Notes: generated from the letters alone by a model not told the origin. DNA of 64,000 nucleotides from Desulfuromusa kysingii (GCF_900107645.1 NZ_FNQN01000002.1:186001-250000); one strand, 5' to 3'; numbered from the stretch's first letter, positions 14,960 to 23,626 are shown. Translations and numbers: made by a program.

Positions 14960-15679
14960 ATGAAAAGGCTCTTAACTTTTTTGTTTGTTGTGATTGTTTT
15001 CATCTCTTCCACTGCCCAAGCAGATGAAATCATCGTTGCATCCGGCGCTGGATTCAGGAAGATGGTTGTCGACATAGCGGACACCTGCCAGAAAGATTTT
15101 GATGTCAAAATGAACATGTCATTTGGCAACTTGGGGCAAGTCATCGCCCAGATTAAAACAACAGGGCTGGTTCAAGCTGTGATCGGCGATCCGAGATTCT
15201 TGACCAAAGCGGGTACAGAGATCGCCGAATCCCATCGCATTGGTGAAGGGAAGCTGGTTCTCATCTGGAGAAAAGGGTTGGATATCAAATCGCTGGATGA
15301 GATAACCTCAGATAAAGTGGCCAGGCTGGCAATACCTAATATGCAAAAAGCCATCTATGGTCGTGCTGGGGCGGAATACATGACATCCAAAGGCATCACA
15401 GAAAAAGTGCAGGACAAGCTGCAAGTGGTAGCAACTGTGCCGCAGGTGACTTCATATGTCGTCACTGGTGAAGTTGATGCTGGATTTTCAAATCTTACCG
15501 ATACCCTTGGTTCGCTCGACAAAATAGGCGGATATATCCTGATTGATGAAGGATACAGCAAGATAGATATCATCACAGGAATCATCAAAGGCTATGAAAC
15601 TTCCGCCGCTGTGGCAAAATATCGAGAGTGTATCAATTCTGAACAAACAAAAGCGATTGCGAAAAAACACGGCCTTTAA
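14960..15679 (+). CDS. modA: Molybdate ABC transporter, periplasmic binding protein
   Basis: A 239-residue exported substrate-binding protein. Residues 1-21 form a signal peptide ending TAQA before DEIIVASGAGF. The latter is the start of the ModA-type domain, where Ser/Gly of the first loop contact the oxyanion. MSFGNLGQVIAQIKTTG is the second anion-binding segment, and TSYVVTGEVDAGFSNLTD is the hinge region. The sequence is distant from E. coli ModA, so tungstate specificity cannot be excluded. AAGGAG lies upstream. The stop overlaps the modB start by one base. Confidence 0.8.
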   Translation: MKRLLTFLFVVIVFISSTAQADEIIVASGAGFRKMVVDIADTCQKDFDVKMNMSFGNLGQVIAQIKTTGLVQAVIGDPRFLTKAGTEIAESHRIGEGKLVLIWRKGLDIKSLDEITSDKVARLAIPNMQKAIYGRAGAEYMTSKGITEKVQDKLQVVATVPQVTSYVVTGEVDAGFSNLTDTLGSLDKIGGYILIDEGYSKIDIITGIIKGYETSAAVAKYRECINSEQTKAIAKKHGL

Positions 15680-16353
15680 TGGACAGAATCCTTGAACTGT
15701 TAAGCGATAAAGACCTGGCATTCACCATCGCTCTGACAGCTAAAACATGCTGTATTGCGGTTGCCCTGCATGCCATATTCGGACTTTTAATCGGCTATTA
15801 TCTAGCTCGAAAAAAAAGTTTCTGCGCCGCTCTTATTGATTTAATGGTGACTCTTCCTCTGGTCTTTCCTCCAATCGGAACAGGTTTTATCCTGCTTCTG
15901 ATGTTCGGCAGAAACGGCGTACTGGGCAAGTTGGGGATAACCCCGGAGATCATCTTCACCGAAGCAGGTGTGGTAACAGCAGCCTTCATAGCCGGACTCC
16001 CCCTGGTGGTCAAACCAATCCAATCGGCGATCGAAAAAGAAGTTTTCAAACTGGCTGAAGCAGCAAAAACATTAGGGAAGAATGAAGTTCAGGTTTTTTT
16101 CCTCATCGTCGTTCCAGCCGTCAAAAGAAGTCTCGGCGCTGGGTTGATATTGGCAGTAGGGCGATCGTTGGGTGAAGTGGGAATCACCCTCATGGTCGGC
16201 GGGAATATTATCGGCAAGACCAACACCATATCACTGGAAGTCTACAACTCCGTCATGGATGCTGATTTTCTCCGTGCCGGGGTGTTGTGTCTCATCCTCG
16301 GGAGCATATCCGTTTGTGTATTCTTTGCATTAAGGCGTTTATCGGCCCTATAA
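15679..16353 (+). CDS. modB: Molybdate ABC transporter, permease
   Basis: A 224-residue inner-membrane permease with about five membrane spans. The cytoplasmic EAA loop reads EAAKTLGKNEVQVFFLIV, the contact site for ModC. VTLPLVFPPIGTGFILL is the typical ModB second-span region. The ATG shares its A with the modA stop codon. The protein works with ModA and ModC to import molybdate needed for molybdoenzymes and nitrogenase. Confidence 0.9.
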   Translation: MDRILELLSDKDLAFTIALTAKTCCIAVALHAIFGLLIGYYLARKKSFCAALIDLMVTLPLVFPPIGTGFILLLMFGRNGVLGKLGITPEIIFTEAGVVTAAFIAGLPLVVKPIQSAIEKEVFKLAEAAKTLGKNEVQVFFLIVVPAVKRSLGAGLILAVGRSLGEVGITLMVGGNIIGKTNTISLEVYNSVMDADFLRAGVLCLILGSISVCVFFALRRLSAL

Positions 16354-16386
16354 TAGTGCACTATCTCAAGCCAAAGGAGTTCCAAC

Positions 16387-17229
16387 GTGCTATTTCATGA
16401 TGATCTCATCAACAAGCTCTTAACCGAAGATGTTCCCTATGGAGACCTCACAACTGAAGAAATGGGGATCAGCGGTGTTCAAGGTGAAATGATTTTCCGG
16501 GCCAGATTCGACTGTGTCCTTGCGGGAGCAGATGAAGCCGCAGCAATCCTGAAAAAGTTGGGTGCGGAACTGAGCATCTCAGCCGCTAACGGAAAAGTGA
16601 TGCAGGCCGGTGATCACATCATGACGGCCAAGGCTAACGCCGGGATACTGCACAAAGGCTGGAAGGTCGCACAGAACATCATGGAGCATGCCACAGGCAT
16701 CGCGACACGTACCGCTGCAATGGTCGCAAAGGGAAGAGCCATCAATCCAGATCTCATCATTGCCTGTACAAGAAAGAGCTTCCCCGGCGGAAAAACCATC
16801 TGCATGAATGCAGTCCTGGCCGGCGGCGGAACTCCACATCGACTGGGCATTTCAGAAACATTTCTCCTATTTTCAAACCACAGCAACTTCTTCCCTGATG
16901 AACAGTCACTCCTTGCGGCATTGACAAAAGCGGTCAAAGCGCAACCCGAAAAAAAACTCACGGTAGAATGTGAAGACCTCGATTTCGCTGAAAAAGCGAT
17001 AAAAGCAGGCGCAGGCAATATCCAGTTCGACAAGGTCAAAGCAGATAAGCTGCATGAATATATCCCCTATCTACGACAAAAATATCCGTATGTGACCTTG
17101 GAGGCGGCAGGTGGAATTAACATCGAAACGGTCGCTGAATACGCAATGACAGGGATAGATGTGGCGGTTACATCATTTGTCTACACTGGGAAACCGATGG
17201 ATATTGAGGTGGTGATCAGACCCGTCTGA
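16387..17229 (+). CDS. modD: ModD, quinolinate phosphoribosyltransferase-like protein
   Basis: A 280-residue protein homologous to NadC (QPRTase): EDVPYGDLTTEEMG at the start, MEHATGIATRTAAMV, ACTRKSFPGGKTICMNAVLAGGG, VECEDLDFAEKAI, and the final barrel strand LEAAGGINIETVAEYA. The family name ModD reflects its constant pairing with molybdate genes. The reaction it performs there is not established, as far as I know. It starts with GTG, with AAAGGAG 7 bases upstream, 33 bp after modB, and ends the operon before a 17-bp palindrome. Confidence 0.9.
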   Translation: MLFHDDLINKLLTEDVPYGDLTTEEMGISGVQGEMIFRARFDCVLAGADEAAAILKKLGAELSISAANGKVMQAGDHIMTAKANAGILHKGWKVAQNIMEHATGIATRTAAMVAKGRAINPDLIIACTRKSFPGGKTICMNAVLAGGGTPHRLGISETFLLFSNHSNFFPDEQSLLAALTKAVKAQPEKKLTVECEDLDFAEKAIKAGAGNIQFDKVKADKLHEYIPYLRQKYPYVTLEAAGGINIETVAEYAMTGIDVAVTSFVYTGKPMDIEVVIRPV

Positions 17230-17267
17230 CAGCTATACGGATAAGGGTGTAAAAGGGAGGAAAGCTA

Positions 17268-17319
17268 AGAGGCAAGTCTGTTTTTTTGATTTGTGTTGCA
17301 GCAAAACAGACTTGCCTCT
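17268..17319. repeat. 17-bp perfect palindrome between convergent genes
   Basis: AGAGGCAAGTCTGTTTT and AAAACAGACTTGCCTCT flank an 18-base loop. The arms put a T-run on each strand, so it may terminate both modD and the lyase gene. The GCAAGTCTG core recurs near 8717 and 11119 beside other repeats, so it also looks like a REP-type element. Confidence 0.7.
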
Positions 17320-17349
17320 CTCAATTGACTTATCTACGGGAGATCAACC

Positions 17350-18789
17350 TTAATCTGGTTCTGGATCATTCCTGATCGGGCTGAGCATCGGCACAGTTTT
17401 CTTTTGGCTTAACACCGGATCGACCATTGTTTTGACAAAGTGTTCCACCTGTTCCGGAGCTCTGCCAATGAATTTTATCGGATCCGACAGCTCCATGATC
17501 TCTTCCATTGACAGTGGAATTTCGGGGCTGTCCGCCATTTTTTGCAGCAGATCATTATCAAGCCCCTCGTTGCGCACTCTTTGAATGGTCTCCATACTCA
17601 TATCACGGATGAGATGGTGCATCACCTGTCTGTCGCCACCTTTCTTACAGGCCTCCATAATGACATTTTCTGTAATCAAGAACGGGAGTTCTTCGTTGAT
17701 ATTGCGACGGATCATTTTTTCATAAACCACAAGACCGTCTGTCACTCGGATCAAGGTTTCCGCCAGCACATCCGCAGCCAGGAAGATATTGGAAATCGCC
17801 AGAATTCGGATGGCCAGATTATCACAGGTTTGTTCCAGCAGTTCCTGTCCTGTTGCCTGATAAACCGCCGGTAAAAGAGTGATGATAAAACGGCTGTAGG
17901 CGGCCAGATCCTCGGTTAAAACCGGGTTGCGTTTAAACGCCATGGTGCTCGAGCCCACTTGATCTTTCCCGAACGGCTCCTCCATCTCTTTGAGCATGGC
18001 CATGATGCGCATATCATTACCAAACTTCTGACAGGTTTCACCAAATCCGGCCAGAGCCGACATCAATCTTGATTCCAGCTTTCGGGTATAGATCTGCGAG
18101 GTTATAGGCAGACGTTCAGTAAAACCCAGCTTTTCGGAAAAACGCCGGTCGAGTTCCTCCACCGTTGCGGAATCATCATCGAACAGTTCCATGAATGAAG
18201 CCTGCGTCCCCGTCGCACCCTTGAGCCCGCGAAAATAAAACCCATCTATGGCTTTCTGCAACCCTTGAATATCGAGGATCAGATCCTGCAACCAGACAGA
18301 GGCCCTTTTACCGACAGTCACCGGCTGTGCTGCTTGCAGACGCGTCCGACCTAAAATGGGCATATCTTTGTACTTGAGAACAAAGTCCCGCAGATTCGCT
18401 GCCGATGTATACATTTTGGACAAGACAAGTTGCGCCGCATCCTTCATGTAGATGGTATTGGTATTGTCCCACAAGTCATTTGTGGTCGCCCCCAAATGGA
18501 TGATCGGCTTTGCTTTTGGAGCAACCATACCGAACTGTTCAATTGCTGCTGGAGTGATATACAGATATTTCTTTTCCAGTTTGTAGATGAGATCCATATC
18601 AATTTCATAGAAGTGGTCTTTCATCTCCTGAATCTGCTCATCAGTGATATTGAGACCTAGTTCCTGTTCTGCTTCGGCCAGCGCAATCCAGATTTTACGG
18701 TAAATAAGATACTGGTTCTCGTCAGAAAGAATTTGCTGCATTTCTCGACTGGAATACTTTTTCACCAGAGATTCAAAATTATATTTCAT
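17350..18789 (-). CDS. Adenylosuccinate lyase-like lyase, substrate uncertain
   Basis: A 479-residue member of the fumarase/aspartase superfamily, closest in pattern to animal-type adenylosuccinate lyase: PIIHLGATTNDLWDNTNT, TVGKRASVWLQDL, FRGLKGATGTQASF, LKEMEEPFGKDQVGSS, RTLD-like LLEQTCDNLAIRILAIS, ELPFLITENVIMEA. Two active-site segments differ from true PurB. The motif T-H-Y-Q-P-A-Q is GRTRLQAAQP, with Arg in place of the catalytic His. GSSAMPYKRNP is GSSTMAFKRNP. The gene starts 9 bases after dcuC in one operon, and fumarate is the usual product of this superfamily. A catabolic C-N lyase acting on an N-succinyl or related compound is therefore more likely than purine synthesis. Confidence 0.75.
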   Translation of the reverse strand: MKYNFESLVKKYSSREMQQILSDENQYLIYRKIWIALAEAEQELGLNITDEQIQEMKDHFYEIDMDLIYKLEKKYLYITPAAIEQFGMVAPKAKPIIHLGATTNDLWDNTNTIYMKDAAQLVLSKMYTSAANLRDFVLKYKDMPILGRTRLQAAQPVTVGKRASVWLQDLILDIQGLQKAIDGFYFRGLKGATGTQASFMELFDDDSATVEELDRRFSEKLGFTERLPITSQIYTRKLESRLMSALAGFGETCQKFGNDMRIMAMLKEMEEPFGKDQVGSSTMAFKRNPVLTEDLAAYSRFIITLLPAVYQATGQELLEQTCDNLAIRILAISNIFLAADVLAETLIRVTDGLVVYEKMIRRNINEELPFLITENVIMEACKKGGDRQVMHHLIRDMSMETIQRVRNEGLDNDLLQKMADSPEIPLSMEEIMELSDPIKFIGRAPEQVEHFVKTMVDPVLSQKKTVPMLSPIRNDPEPD

Positions 18790-18798
18790 GGCTTTTCC

Positions 18799-20079
18799 TT
18801 ATAAAATAAATGAGAGAAAAATATAAGCAACAGCAACTGCGGCAAGCATGCCGGGGATGTTTCGCTTTGCAATCGTCAGCGGATTGGCCTTGGCCAAGGA
18901 TGCGCAGATGATCGTCGCACCGGCGATAGGTGACATCGTCCGCCCCAAAGCGGCCCCAATGTTCACAAGGCTCCCCATGTTAATGATGGTCATATTATAG
19001 TTAGCAGCAAATGGCGTGACAGCTTCATTAAACGCAAGAGATGCCGCTTCGCCAGAACCTGTCATGACAGCGAAAAAAAATGGTCCGAGAGCAGCAGAGA
19101 TGCTGGCAATACTTTCAGACTTGGCAAGCATGGCATTAAACTCGTCGACAAGACCGAGAGCATTCATCCCACTGACAAATACTGCGGCGGCAATGATGAT
19201 CCCGACAATATCTCCATAACCTTTACCCATCCCGTCAAAAAATCCTTTCACTGCGATCGATGGGCTGGTCCTGGTAAGCGCAATACCAAGAGCAGCTCCG
19301 AACAGCATCGCATGGGGAACCTGGATACTTTTTGCCCAAGGAATAGCCAGCCTTACCGCGTCATTATTAAAGAAGAGCAGCAGGAGAACCGGGATCAGAG
19401 GGACGATAGCAAAAGCAGGATTGACCTTCAGATTTTCAGCGACTTTAAAATCATCATCTGCGGGGACATAACCTTTGTCCTCTTTTTTCAGATGGGCAAC
19501 AATAGCAAGGACTATAGCGCCCGTGATAATCGCAAATATGGTTGCGATACTGTGAGCAGAAACGATTTCAATCGGTTTAACATCTGCAAGTTTTGCCACA
19601 AAAGCATTTCCTGACAGACCAGGACTCAACAAACTCCCCATCGTTCCCGCAAGGACAGATGCACCTGCTATCACCGGATGAACCCCCAAAGAGATGAGCA
19701 AAGGGATAAATATCGCACCGACGGCCGCGGAGACCCCCGCAGCACTGATGAGCGAAGTATTGATCATCGCGGTGACAATGGCGGCACCGGGAATCAGGGC
19801 AAAACGAACCTTCTTTAACCCTCCGGCGAGCAAGTGAATCAGATGCTGATCACATTTGGTTATCTTCATCGCAATCGCAAATCCCATGACGGAACAAATA
19901 CTCTTGATGAAAACCGGAGTGACCATGCGGCTGGAAAAAGCATCAAAAGCCGCAAGAGGATTCCCCGCGGCCAGAGCGAGCAGAAAACCAGAACAAATAA
20001 GAACCATCCGGGTTTCATATTGTTTGACCAGCAACACAATTGCTCCAATAATGATGATCAATCCTACAATCGTTGACAT
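18799..20079 (-). CDS. dcuC: C4-dicarboxylate carrier, DcuC family
   Basis: A 426-residue inner-membrane carrier with about 11-12 hydrophobic spans. Typical segments are VTPVFIKSICSVMGFAIAMK, LISAAGVSAAVGAIFIPLL, GTMGSLLSPGLSGNAFVAK and MTGSGEAASLAFNEAVTPF. The family moves fumarate, malate and succinate in anaerobes, often as efflux or exchange. The ATG at 20079 is chosen because AAGGAGG lies 7 bases before it. It is first in an operon with the downstream lyase, and divergent from a Crp/Fnr-type regulator, which suggests regulated catabolism with export or exchange of the C4 product. Confidence 0.85.
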   Translation of the reverse strand: MSTIVGLIIIIGAIVLLVKQYETRMVLICSGFLLALAAGNPLAAFDAFSSRMVTPVFIKSICSVMGFAIAMKITKCDQHLIHLLAGGLKKVRFALIPGAAIVTAMINTSLISAAGVSAAVGAIFIPLLISLGVHPVIAGASVLAGTMGSLLSPGLSGNAFVAKLADVKPIEIVSAHSIATIFAIITGAIVLAIVAHLKKEDKGYVPADDDFKVAENLKVNPAFAIVPLIPVLLLLFFNNDAVRLAIPWAKSIQVPHAMLFGAALGIALTRTSPSIAVKGFFDGMGKGYGDIVGIIIAAAVFVSGMNALGLVDEFNAMLAKSESIASISAALGPFFFAVMTGSGEAASLAFNEAVTPFAANYNMTIINMGSLVNIGAALGRTMSPIAGATIICASLAKANPLTIAKRNIPGMLAAVAVAYIFLSFIL

Positions 20080-20163
20080 AAACAACCTCCTTACTTAGTA
20101 TGAGTGTAATGTATTGGTATCATGTAGAAATATGAAAAAAAGTGTTCTAAATCACAGTGCCAA

Positions 20164-20179
20164 TGTGATCTATGTCACA
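20164..20179. promoter_or_regulatory. Consensus CRP/FNR-family operator
   Basis: TGTGA-TCTATG-TCACA is a perfect match to the E. coli CRP consensus. It lies 21 bases upstream of the regulator ATG and 85 bases upstream of dcuC. A second half-site AAATCACAG lies at 20149-20157. Confidence 0.65.
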
Positions 20180-20200
20180 ATTTGTTGGAGAACCTGAGAA

Positions 20201-20929
20201 ATGGATAAAATTGAAGAGACAGAAAAGGATTTATCACGGATTTTCAGCAGATATCTACCATGGATGGATAAGCCGGCAAAAGAACTGGAAGCTGTTTTTG
20301 AAAAACACGGCACGAAAAAAAGCTTTAAGAAGAATGCCGTTTTTAAATTCGCCTACGAAAAAAACGATTACATGTATTTCACAAAAAGTGGAATATGCTG
20401 CACCTTCTCAACCACAGAATCAGGACAGACCAATATCAGCAGACTGCTGACTTATGGCAGCATCTTTGGAGAAGTCGCCCCCTTCTGTCGGGTTGTCTCT
20501 CTGACAAACACCATCGCCCTTGAAGACAGCGTTGTCTATAAGCTTAACTATAAAAAGTTTGTTGAATTGATATCTCAAGATGAAGTTCTCGTCGGCGAAG
20601 CCATGAAGATGATGGCATGGCGCATCTACGCATATCATGTCGGAGTTTTTGTTAAAAGCACCTATCATAAAGAAGAAATGATGGCTCTGCTGTTTAAATC
20701 TCTAATGGACTATGACGCCTTAGAGAACAACCATGCTCCCCTCAAATATCATCTTAACCATCAACAGATTAGTGAACTTATCGGTGCGAGTCGAGAGACC
20801 GTTTCCAGAACATTATCACAGTGGCATAAGCACAAAATTCTGGTGAAGGAAGATAAAGATACCATTGTGAACTACCAAGCTCTGGATCTGATTCTCGCAA
20901 ATTGCCCTTACCACCTCTCCCAGGGGTAA
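20201..20929 (+). CDS. Crp/Fnr-family transcriptional regulator
   Basis: A 242-residue regulator. The N-terminal cyclic-nucleotide-binding-like barrel spans residues ~25-150 (SGICCTFSTTESGQTNISRL, GSIFGEVAPF). The C-terminal winged helix holds the recognition helix GASRETVSRTLSQW. R-E-T-V-S-R is the same contact set as in CRP, which agrees with the TGTGA/TCACA site beside it. It has no FNR-type N-terminal Cys cluster. It is divergent from dcuC and is the obvious candidate to control dcuC-lyase and itself. Confidence 0.85.
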   Translation: MDKIEETEKDLSRIFSRYLPWMDKPAKELEAVFEKHGTKKSFKKNAVFKFAYEKNDYMYFTKSGICCTFSTTESGQTNISRLLTYGSIFGEVAPFCRVVSLTNTIALEDSVVYKLNYKKFVELISQDEVLVGEAMKMMAWRIYAYHVGVFVKSTYHKEEMMALLFKSLMDYDALENNHAPLKYHLNHQQISELIGASRETVSRTLSQWHKHKILVKEDKDTIVNYQALDLILANCPYHLSQG

Positions 20930-21051
20930 AACTGGTGTTATTTCCAGATAAAATTCATCATACGATAGCGATGAAGCCACTTGATTTCTTTAAGCCATAG
21001 AGCAAATGTGAAAAGAATCCGCACACCAGACTTGAGTCCACCCACTACGAA

Positions 21052-21107
21052 AATTCCGGGGTAACATAATACCTGTTGGCCAAATTAATATTATGTCCCC
21101 GCAATTC
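21052..21107. repeat. 54-bp palindrome, GGGGACATAATA family, copy 6
   Basis: AATTCCGGGGTAACATAATAC and ATATTATGTCCCCGCAATT, with an altered loop (CTGTTGGCCAAATTA). It is a solitary copy between the regulator and the yheT-like gene. I see nothing else in 20930-21160. Confidence 0.75.
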
Positions 21108-21244
21108 CCAGATGGAAATTTTCATAATGCATTCAATACCGATTCTTTACATCGCCAACCTTGCGGAGATTGAAAAAATGGTCCATGGTCGTTGCCGACG
21201 CTCTCTTTGGATTTTATATCGCTCTCATCACTCAGGTTCCAGCC

Positions 21245-22198
21245 ATGATTAACTCTACTTACAAAGCCCCCTGGTTATTCCGTAATGGGCATGTGCATAC
21301 CATCTACCCAAATCTATTTCGCAAAGTGGAAGATGTCGTCTACCAACGTGAGCGCATGACCACCCCCGACGAGGATTTTCTTGATCTTGACTGGTCAGTG
21401 GTCGGCAGTGACAGCCTGGTCATCATTTCGCATGGACTCGAAGGAAATTCGCTCCGAGCCTATGTCACGGGGATGGTTCGGACGATGAATCAGGAAGGGA
21501 TTGATGCACTGGCTTGGAACTTTCGCGGCTGCAGCGGCGAACCGAACCGACAGCTGCGGCTCTATCACAACGGCGACTTTGAAGATCTGCAGAGCGTTGT
21601 AACGCATGCCGCGCCCGCCTACCGGAATATCTATCTGATCGGTTTCAGCATGGGGGGCAACATCAATCTCTTTTACCTTGGCAAGCACGCAGCAGCGGTG
21701 CCAAAATGTGTCAAAGGAAGCATCAGCTTCTCGGTCCCCTGTGACCTGACCGATGCATCCATTGCCTTGGGACGCAAAGCGAACAGCCTGTACATGAAAC
21801 GTTTTCTCCGCTTGCTGCACGAGAAAATCAAAACTAAACAGACGCAGTACCCACAACTGATTAACGATCTGAATTATGAGCAATTGAAAACCTTCAGCGA
21901 TTTTGACAGTCGCTATACCGCGCCCATCCACGGATTTAGCAGTGCCGAAGACTATTGGCAGAAGTGCAGTTGTCGTCCATGGTTGGAACAGATCAAGGTA
22001 CCATCCCTGATCGTCAACGCGCTGGATGACCCGTTTCTGGAAGGTGGATGCTATCCGCGAAAAGAATGTGAAAAGAATCCCCATACCAAACTGGAAGTCA
22101 CTCGCTACGGAGGACATGTTGGCTTTATAGCACTGAATCGACAGCATCGGTATTGGTCGGAACAGAGAGCGATGAAATTTATTAAAGATGAGGTTTGA
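21245..22198 (+). CDS. YheT-type alpha/beta hydrolase
   Basis: About 317 residues from the ATG at 21245 (MINSTYKAPWLFRNGHVHTI, the usual YheT beginning). An in-frame TTG at 21161 and ATG at 21185 would add a hydrophobic lead, and the start is not settled because no clear ribosome site is seen. The protein has the hydrolase core: HGLEGNS oxyanion region, NFRGCSGE, nucleophile elbow GFSMGGN, Asp in VNALDDPFL, and His in YGGHVGF. The family acts on uncharacterised carboxyl esters. The gene is not in an obvious operon. Confidence 0.8.
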   Translation: MINSTYKAPWLFRNGHVHTIYPNLFRKVEDVVYQRERMTTPDEDFLDLDWSVVGSDSLVIISHGLEGNSLRAYVTGMVRTMNQEGIDALAWNFRGCSGEPNRQLRLYHNGDFEDLQSVVTHAAPAYRNIYLIGFSMGGNINLFYLGKHAAAVPKCVKGSISFSVPCDLTDASIALGRKANSLYMKRFLRLLHEKIKTKQTQYPQLINDLNYEQLKTFSDFDSRYTAPIHGFSSAEDYWQKCSCRPWLEQIKVPSLIVNALDDPFLEGGCYPRKECEKNPHTKLEVTRYGGHVGFIALNRQHRYWSEQRAMKFIKDEV

Positions 22199-22229
22199 GC
22201 CCACGAGAAATATAGAAGAGTCACACTTT

Positions 22230-22495
22230 CTCGTGTAACACAGTCAGGATGGAACAATTTATTTGAGATCAAAGAAGAACCGGCGGGTCTCGTCCCGCCA
22301 GCCGAGAGACTTTTCTATCACGACATAGAAAAGCCACCAAAAGAGGTCGCCCCAATTCCCGCGCCTGCTAAAGCAGGTTCCTTCCGCTACGCAAACCGGC
22401 GATGCGCTCGCAAAACTCGGGGCTTGTAGCCCCTCAAACATTCCTCGCTTATCTCATCGCCGTCTTGCTCCACTCCAGCGCGGGCATCAGGGGGA
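22230..22495 (-). repeat. Repeat module B, copy 7 (minus strand)
   Basis: On the minus strand it has the central hairpin GGGGCTACAAGCCCC, CCTGCTTTAGCAGG, CTTTTCTATG/CGTGATAGAAAAG and GGCGGGACGAGACCCGCC. At its end a short GTGTAACACAGTCAGG stretch matches the terminal part of module A. Confidence 0.8.
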
Positions 22496-22517
22496 AGAAA
22501 TGCACTTTAGTGGTCAT

Positions 22518-22722
22518 TTCCCGTGTGACGCAGCCGGAATGGAACTGCTGATTTGAGATCAGAGCGGCAAATGTTTGAGCGAAGCGAGTTTTTGCCGCTC
22601 CTCAAAGCAGCTGTGGAATGGAGGGAACCCGTAGGGCAAGGAGCTCGGGTGCCTTTTTTTGCTGACTTTTTTGTGGCACGACAAAAAAGCCAGGCGTCGA
22701 GCGGGGCCGCAACCCCGCGACT
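22518..22722 (-). repeat. Repeat module A, copy 7 (minus strand)
   Basis: The large hairpin has become CTGGCTTTTTTGT / ACAAAAAAGTCAG, where other copies have CATACTCTTTTGT / ACAAATGAGTATG. Both arms changed together. The inner hairpins are GAGCGAAGCGAG and CCCTACGGG. Confidence 0.8.
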
Positions 22723-22769
22723 TTATGGATTTATTATTTTAAGATCAGAAGGGAATCCGCACAGACAAA

Positions 22770-23279
22770 CTACCAATCACTCGGATAATCATCCTCAACC
22801 TGTGCCGGATCATTATAAAGCAGGATAGAATCCTCATCGCGTTTGAGAATCTTTAAAACCGCTTCAGTGGGGATCAGCACAACATCTTTATCTCCCATGG
22901 CTAACCCCGCACGCCCCGCAGACAGCTTATCCGCAACATCCTGGGTGACAGAGATCTGTTTGATCTTGCCACTAGCAACATAACGATAGACAACATCACC
23001 TTCGTCGAGAGCCAATTGATTGCTTTTGATCAATTGCTTCGCCGCAGCTTGATCCGCTTTACGTTGTCTTTGCTGATTCTGTTCCGCGCTTAATTTCTGC
23101 TGTTGTTTTGCCAGTTCAGCTTGTTGCTGCTGCAACTTGATTTTGGCGCTATCCTCAGCAGGGGCTCCATATTTTCTCTTCTTTTTGTTTTTGACTCTTT
23201 TCTCATGCTCAGCTTGTTTCACCTGCTTTTTATTGACCATTCCAGCCTTAAGCAATTGTTCTTGTAAGGAAAGACCCAT
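22770..23279 (-). CDS. DUF2058 (YaiL-like) protein
   Basis: A 169-residue cytosolic protein. MGLSLQEQLLKAGMVNKKQ at the start and VYRYVASGKIKQISVTQDV with IPTEAVLKILKRDEDSILL at the end are the two conserved blocks of DUF2058. The middle is a Lys/Gln-rich helix (about residues 45-100), probably a coiled coil or nucleic-acid-binding stretch. I chose the ATG at 23279 because GGAG lies 7 bases upstream and the family begins there; the frame is open further upstream. The function is unknown. Confidence 0.85.
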   Translation of the reverse strand: MGLSLQEQLLKAGMVNKKQVKQAEHEKRVKNKKKRKYGAPAEDSAKIKLQQQQAELAKQQQKLSAEQNQQRQRKADQAAAKQLIKSNQLALDEGDVVYRYVASGKIKQISVTQDVADKLSAGRAGLAMGDKDVVLIPTEAVLKILKRDEDSILLYNDPAQVEDDYPSDW

Positions 23280-23476
23280 TAATAACTCCACGTGATATTT
23301 GAATTCGTCAGTGTCAGCGGACAAGGATTAATAACTTATTGAGCGTGGAATCACAAGCCTCTATGCTTAACTTGTAGATCTCACGCCCCCTCCTGATAGG
23401 AGAAACAGGAACCAGACAGATGTTGTGCTACAATCTCGGACAGTTGACGTATTTCCAACACACTTGCAACTTTTAC

Positions 23477-23626
23477 CTTGTCCTGGCGGGAGAAATTCTC
23501 TAACTTGGTGGAATAGTTTTTAATCATGTTCTGTGGGGGGATGTTCGCATGAAAACAACAACCCGAAATTTGAAAACCGCATTGCCTGTTGGATAAGGTG
23601 CTGCGGTTTTTTGTGTTTGGGTGTTG
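23477..23626 (+). repeat. 145-bp leader-like element, copy 3
   Basis: CTTGTCCT, then GAGAAATT, CTAACTTG, GGAATAG, GGGGGGATGTTCGCATGAAA, CCCGAAATTT and GCATTGCCTGTTGGAT are shared with copy 2. The terminator-like stem is AAAACCGCA / TGCGGTTTT followed by TTG. The micro-frame here is 23549-23596 (15 residues). It ends 34 bp before the next gene. Confidence 0.75.

Noticed and set aside
23477-23626. Leader-like element considered as an integron attC site or a c-di-GMP (GEMM) riboswitch.
   Set aside because: The ends are not complementary as in attC. The conserved blocks do not match the GEMM core. The terminal hairpin is local.
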